Assembly (NCBI GenBank): GCA_937983085.1
Contig: CALJKZ010000180.1
Span: 1 to 9,039, forward strand
Source of the DNA: an uncultured Gemmatimonadales bacterium
GTDB lineage: Bacteria > Gemmatimonadota > Gemmatimonadetes > Longimicrobiales > Gaopeijiaceae
Length of the DNA: 9,039 nucleotides
Direction of reading: 5' to 3'
Each line of letters begins with the position of its first letter. Position 1 is the stretch's first letter. This document shows positions 5,869 through 9,039 of this stretch, piece by piece. The translations under genes were made by a program, and so were the position numbers. The notes beneath the pieces are model-generated. The model searched no databases and was not told the origin of the DNA. It was given only the letters and a program-made list of their open reading frames with translations.

Positions 5869-6647
5869 TGGCGAAGATTGCGAGTTGGTTCATCGTTCTC
5901 CTCGGCCTCGCTGTAGCGACGGCGGGCGCACTCGCTCTTCTCAAGCAGGAGCTTGGGCTTGATCAGGAGCAGTCACTCGGGCTCTTGTCCTTCAGCCTGG
6001 GGTTGTTGGTGGTGAACCTAGCGATCTCAAACATGAGACGAACGGACACGAAAGACGCCCTACGTGACTGCCTCGCGGAGCTCCTAGGGCCCATCGTGCC
6101 GGCGATCGGAACCTGTAGCGCTGTTAGAGAGAGCGAGTTCTTTGCTCTCTTCCCACAGCAGGTGAAGTCCGCGACTACAGCCGTGGAAATCACGAATCTG
6201 TCGCATCGACCGCCGCTGCGGATGCGGGGAACAGAGGCGAAAGACTACTTCGCAGGGCTAGAGAAGATGATGAAGTCTACTCGAGCGCGTGTGCGGCGAA
6301 TCGAGCGGCTCACGCCAGACAAGATGGAGTGGGTCGGGCAGCTCATTGAGATTCACGCGAAGTGCCCCAACGCTAGCCTTGCCCTCATTGGTGAAGAGCT
6401 CGGCGCGGCAGAACTCACGCTGGCCATGAGCGTACAGCGAGTGGACGAGGCACATGGCTGGATCGTCGCACCGGCGGAGCATAGTGCTCGGCAAGCGCCG
6501 GTGCGTGACATCTACATTTCAGACAAGCGAGCCGTTGAGCTCCTAGGGAGGTATCACGACCGCTTGTGGCGAGCGAGCACCGTAGTCGTCTCAGACGGCA
6601 AGGTGGATCGAGCCGCCTGCGAGCGCCTTGGACTAAAGCTGCCGTGA
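5868..6647 (+). CDS. Two-helix membrane protein with cytoplasmic PLD-like domain
   Basis: A 259-residue protein. Two hydrophobic helices occupy residues ~6-25 and ~36-54. With Arg/Lys after the second helix (NMRRTDTK), this places the long C-terminal part in the cytoplasm. Residues ~85-240 recall the general layout of phospholipase-D-fold proteins: FFALFPQQVKSATTAVEITNL near the start, a central helix pair, a beta-rich part (RDIYISDKRAVELL) and a final helix YHDRLWRAS. No HxKxxxxD motif is present, so a lipase or nuclease reaction is not supported. The fold assignment is only an impression. The ATG overlaps the preceding stop (TGATG), and its own stop overlaps the next start (GTGA), so the three proteins are probably made together. 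A membrane protein in such an operon could be the toxic or signalling output of the system. Confidence 0.78.
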   Translation: MAKIASWFIVLLGLAVATAGALALLKQELGLDQEQSLGLLSFSLGLLVVNLAISNMRRTDTKDALRDCLAELLGPIVPAIGTCSAVRESEFFALFPQQVKSATTAVEITNLSHRPPLRMRGTEAKDYFAGLEKMMKSTRARVRRIERLTPDKMEWVGQLIEIHAKCPNASLALIGEELGAAELTLAMSVQRVDEAHGWIVAPAEHSARQAPVRDIYISDKRAVELLGRYHDRLWRASTVVVSDGKVDRAACERLGLKLP

Positions 6648-8137
6648 AGAGACCGAGAGCCATCCTCCTTTCCATTCGACCGGAGCACGCGAAAGAGATC
6701 TACGCGGGCAAGAAACGGTCGGAACTACGCAAGTCGTTTCCCGGCCCGGAGACGCGCATCGTTTTCTTGTACGAGACGACGCCAGTAGAGTCTGTGACGG
6801 GCGCGTTCTTTATTCGCGAGTCGCGTCGACTGGAGGTCAGCGAGATTAAGAGGCGCGCCTCTGAGGCTGGAATCAGCGCGGTTCGGGCGGCGCGGTACTT
6901 CGGGGATCGGCCCAGGGGATGGATGGTAGACATCGACACCGCGGTTCGCTTTGAAGAACCTGTGTCCTTCCGCTCTCTCGCGACGCTCAATCACTACCTA
7001 ACGGTGCCGCAGGCCTTCTCCTACCTCACTCCCTACGAGAGTACGACTCACGTGCTCATGACGGAGTTGGTTCGTGCGTTGGTTGCGAAGAAGATGGTGC
7101 AGCTACGACACCTTAGGTCCGGGAAGCGACAGCAGGAGTTTGCGACGTTGATCGTTGAGACCGTTGGCGACAGCTATGCGGAGATCGACGCCGACTTCAT
7201 TGAGCAGGTATTCGATCAAGACCAGGCGGGTCGAGCGCCGTTCAGTACAGCCACGAAGACCGTGTACGAGATCGTGGTGGGCGAGATGTGTATCGGGTAC
7301 ACGTGCCTAACCAAGAAGCACTATAGCGCCCTCAAGAGCGGTCCCACCGTCCTTCGGCCGCAGTTCCGGGGTGTGGGACTTGGGAGGGCCGTCAGGGAGG
7401 TCATAGAAGCGAAGGCGATGGCAGAAGGCGCCAGGAAGCTGTACTGCACATGTCCGGCAGATCGGCAGGACGTACTTCGGTACCTGGTTGAGGGGGGTCT
7501 GGAGATCGAGGCGCGACTGCGCCGCCACTTGGCGGTTGGCCGGGACGAGTACGTCTTGGGAAAGATCCTGCGAGAAGGCGAGGAGGGCAGGATCGAACTA
7601 CGGCAGGCGAGGCGAAGGGTAGCACGAGTGGTCCGAATCGAGGCCGGGGATGAGCGGGTCAATGGTGCAGTGGAGTACTTCCTGGCATGGTTGAAGGCAT
7701 GGTACTTCGCCCCTCACGCATCGATGCGCGAGGACATTATGGAGGGAATGAAACTCGCGGAGGCGAATGCGCCGGCGGCGCGAAAGCCGAAGGAGATGCT
7801 CGTGGCGCTATCACCAAGAGGACAGTTCCGCGCGGTAGTCCTGTGCACGAGAAAGCGATCTGACATGGTCAAGATGAACGTCGTCTCGGACGCAGACGAC
7901 GGACACGCAATAAGGGCGATAGTCGATCGCGTCCATGCTGAGTTGGGCGCGCCTCGACGCGTGTATTGCACGGCACCGACTCACATGATGAGCACATGCC
8001 GTCACCTGCGTGATGCAGGCATGCGAGTCGAAGGCTTTCTTGCAGCTCCCTTCCAGTCGGACGTGGATCACTACTGCTTTGGCATGAACTGGGCATCCGG
8101 CAATCACGGGACAGGATCGGCGAAGGCGACCCGGTAG
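6644..8137 (+). CDS. ASCH (PUA-like) domain fused to tandem GNAT domains
   Basis: A 497-residue three-part protein. Residues ~5-130 are an ASCH domain of the PUA-like fold: LLSIRPEHAKEIYAGKKRSELRK (8-30) matches the SI.P..A..I..G.K..E.RK signature, and PQAFSYL ends it. ASCH domains bind nucleic acid or modified nucleosides. Residues ~160-310 form a GNAT acetyltransferase domain with the acetyl-CoA loop R242-GVGLG-247. Residues ~380-482 are a second GNAT-like domain: RRVYCTAP...LRDAGMRVEG...DHYCFG mirrors RKLYCTCP...LVEGGLEIEA...DEYVLG of the first, but the RxxGxG loop is missing. The GTG start at 6644 overlaps the previous stop (GTGA) and gives an N-terminus just ahead of the ASCH motif. The acceptor of the acetyl group is unknown; DNA, RNA or a partner protein are options. 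Confidence 0.86.
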   Translation: MKRPRAILLSIRPEHAKEIYAGKKRSELRKSFPGPETRIVFLYETTPVESVTGAFFIRESRRLEVSEIKRRASEAGISAVRAARYFGDRPRGWMVDIDTAVRFEEPVSFRSLATLNHYLTVPQAFSYLTPYESTTHVLMTELVRALVAKKMVQLRHLRSGKRQQEFATLIVETVGDSYAEIDADFIEQVFDQDQAGRAPFSTATKTVYEIVVGEMCIGYTCLTKKHYSALKSGPTVLRPQFRGVGLGRAVREVIEAKAMAEGARKLYCTCPADRQDVLRYLVEGGLEIEARLRRHLAVGRDEYVLGKILREGEEGRIELRQARRRVARVVRIEAGDERVNGAVEYFLAWLKAWYFAPHASMREDIMEGMKLAEANAPAARKPKEMLVALSPRGQFRAVVLCTRKRSDMVKMNVVSDADDGHAIRAIVDRVHAELGAPRRVYCTAPTHMMSTCRHLRDAGMRVEGFLAAPFQSDVDHYCFGMNWASGNHGTGSAKATR

Positions 8138-8150
8138 GTACCGGATTCGC
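8132..8150 (+). repeat. Motif near the right end resembling the left-end inverted repeat
   Basis: This 19-base stretch matches 957-975 at 16 positions in the same orientation, sharing CGGTA.GTACCGG.TTC. It contains the inverted arms CCGGTA and TACCGG and overlaps the stop codon of the ASCH-GNAT gene. It lies 126 bases inside attR; the left copy lies 41 bases inside attL. The pair could be arm-type binding sites for integrase or the HTH protein. The remaining end region (8151-8276) holds no gene. It contains the palindrome GCAGTACTGC (8182-8191) and GTAGAC twice (8221 and 8232). Confidence 0.4.
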
Positions 8151-8276
8151 GTCGATCAACCGCGAATTCAAAGGAGTTAGGGCAGTACTGCGCGCGCTTG
8201 TGCGAATGTCGGTCGCGCGTGTAGACTGCGGGTAGACAACGACTTACGGGCTTTTTGGCCGGGCGTCGAGCGTCAA

Positions 8277-8357
8277 TTCGGGACGCAGAGGTCGCTGGTT
8301 CGAATCCAGTCGCCCCGACCATTCGTAAGACAGGCCGACGGCGCGAGTTAGCGCTGA
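8277..8357 (+). repeat. attR: 81-bp direct repeat with tRNA-Pro 3' fragment
   Basis: An exact copy of 835-915. It contains the anticodon loop to CCA part of tRNA-Pro (8277-8321) without the 5' half, so it cannot be a working tRNA, plus 36 further bases. It marks the original host 3' end displaced by integration. The sequence to its right is the natural downstream flank of the tRNA gene. Confidence 0.95.
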
Positions 8358-8394
8358 TTGTTTCCGCACGGTCGCGCCCGCGGGTACCTGGTGC

Positions 8395-8411
8395 GCCCGG
8401 GGCCCCCGGGC
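8395..8411 (-). terminator. GC-rich inverted repeat after the DUF4190-like gene
   Basis: GCCCGGGG (8395-8402) and CCCCGGGC (8404-8411) are perfect arms around one base. The repeat lies about 35 bases past the stop of the minus-strand gene ending at 8446. There is no T-tract on either strand, so termination is only a possibility. Confidence 0.25.
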
Positions 8412-8445
8412 CTCGGGCCGGGGCTGGCTTCGCCCTGCGTGGGCG

Positions 8446-9039
8446 TTACTCGCCCGGTGTCGGTTCGGCTCGTTTGGGCTCGCTCTGGTCGTCGACTTCC
8501 AGGGTGGGTGCCCTCCCGTCGCTTCGCGCGTATGCGCGGATCCGCCACGGGCGCGCGCCTTCGTCGTCGGCCGGGGGCGTCTCCAGGCGATAGACGTAGC
8601 CGTCGAGCGGCGTTGCCTTCGCGCCGCGGACGCCCTCGTCCGCCGCGCGCAGCGCCTCGGCCAAGGCGGCGTCGATCGGGCCCGCGGCGCGATCCTTCGC
8701 GCCCGCGTCCAGCAGGGCCGTGAGCGTCGTCGTGCACGGGTTGTCGCGGCCGTCGCCGTCCCAGTCCAGCTCGCCGTGCAAACGCTGCAGCAAGGCGAGC
8801 TCCCGCAGGCGCATCCGCGCCTCGTGCACACCCGCCGCTCCGCCGCCGGCCTTGAAGTGCGACGCCGCGACGAAGCCCGCGCACACGAGGACGAAGAGCC
8901 CCGCGGACACGAACACGCCCGCCAGCGCCATGCCGCGCCCGTGCAGCGCGCCGCGGGCGCGCCGGATGCGGCCGATCGCCCGGATGCCGAGCAGCAGCGA
9001 GACCGCGTGCATCACGCCCCACGGAGGCACGAAGGCGAA
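8446..9039 (-). CDS. DUF4190-like membrane protein, 5' end outside the window
   Basis: The frame is open to the window edge, so the N-terminus is missing; at least 198 residues are seen. The first part fits the DUF4190 pattern: a hydrophobic segment SLLLGIRAIGRIRRARGAL, the HGRGMALAGV motif, then a second hydrophobic helix (LAGVFVSAGLFVLVCAGFVAA), giving two membrane spans joined by a basic loop. The soluble remainder has DWDGDGRDN, an acidic motif like calcium-binding turns, then a pattern (TTLTALLD...GYVYRLE...RIRAYARSDGR) reminiscent of pseudopilin-like extracytoplasmic domains. The end is charged and probably disordered. Such fusions are, in my impression, common in planctomycetes. It lies outside attR and is a host gene with no link to the element. 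Confidence 0.75.
   Translation of the reverse strand, partial: FAFVPPWGVMHAVSLLLGIRAIGRIRRARGALHGRGMALAGVFVSAGLFVLVCAGFVAASHFKAGGGAAGVHEARMRLRELALLQRLHGELDWDGDGRDNPCTTTLTALLDAGAKDRAAGPIDAALAEALRAADEGVRGAKATPLDGYVYRLETPPADDEGARPWRIRAYARSDGRAPTLEVDDQSEPKRAEPTPGE

Larger units (their letters stand above)
835..8357 (+). mobile_element. Compact integrative element in tRNA-Pro, with rolling-circle Rep and a defence-like cargo
   Basis: The element is bounded by exact 81-bp repeats (835-915 and 8277-8357), with a tyrosine integrase directly beside the tRNA. Excision would release a circle of about 7.44 kb. Gene order is integrase, antisense small gene, winged-helix protein, DUF1580-like HTH protein, HUH initiator, then a three-gene cargo operon. 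No capsid, terminase, relaxase of conjugative type, coupling protein or secretion gene is visible. Integrase plus HTH protein plus Rep is reminiscent of small integrative plasmids or phage satellites. The cargo half is visibly less GC-rich than the flanks (one sampled 60-base line at 6361 is 63% GC against 75% at 8881), consistent with acquisition from elsewhere. Confidence 0.88.

Noticed and set aside
5868..6647. Catalytic phospholipase D or nuclease activity for the membrane protein
   Set aside because: No HxKxxxxD motif is present; only a faint resemblance in fold pattern.
8221..8237. Short direct repeat GTAGAC twice, considered as the start of a repeat array
   Set aside because: Only two six-base copies; too little for a CRISPR or iteron array, though it may be part of an end-binding site.
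8104..8322. 72-residue minus-strand frame at attR
   Set aside because: It begins with the same tRNA-antisense artefact (GATGFEPATSAS) and has no protein-like content beyond it.
8348..9022. 224-residue minus-strand frame over the DUF4190-like gene
   Set aside because: Gly/Arg/Ala-rich without membrane segments, and it shadows a frame with clear DUF4190 features.

Overview
The window looks like a chromosomal segment of a high-GC bacterium, most likely a planctomycete. Three features point there. The integrase has an N-terminus of the type I associate with planctomycetal integrases. The small HTH protein resembles the DUF1580 family, which I know mainly from that phylum. The right flank encodes a DUF4190-like membrane protein. 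The taxon is inferred from these impressions; no search was run.

Layout. The left flank (1-801) carries a secreted or membrane-anchored small protein on the minus strand (32-544), then the promoter and leader of a tRNA-Pro(CGG) gene (802-879). From the anticodon loop of that tRNA onward, an 81-bp sequence (835-915) is repeated exactly at 8277-8357. These are the attL and attR sites of a compact integrative element of about 7.4 kb. The right flank (8358-9039) resumes very GC-rich host sequence, with the 3' part of a DUF4190-like gene on the minus strand.

The element has two parts. The left half is a maintenance module: a tyrosine integrase next to the tRNA (998-2173), an antisense 110-aa gene of unknown function (2170-2502), a protein ending in an OmpR-type winged helix (2536-3312), a small DUF1580/excisionase-like HTH protein (3410-3700) and a HUH rolling-circle replication initiator (3651-5063). 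The initiator has HLH and YxxxY motifs like those of single-stranded DNA phages. I see no structural, packaging or conjugation gene. The element therefore looks like an integrative plasmid or satellite that can excise and replicate but would need outside help to move between cells.

The right half is a three-gene cargo operon with overlapping stop and start codons. It encodes an iron-sulfur-type uracil-DNA-glycosylase-superfamily protein (5242-5868), a two-helix membrane protein with a cytoplasmic domain faintly like phospholipase D folds (5868-6647), and a 497-aa fusion of an ASCH (PUA-like) domain with two GNAT domains, the second degenerate (6644-8137). I do not recognise this combination as a described system. 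Position in a mobile element, tight coupling, two predicted base-recognising domains and a membrane protein make it a credible candidate for a new anti-phage or modified-base-sensing system. That function is inference.

Other points: a 30-bp inverted repeat just inside attL with a related motif near attR; two tandem hairpins before the HTH gene, the second burying its ribosome binding site; and a hairpin plus strong internal ribosome binding site inside the rep frame, suggesting a nested gene.
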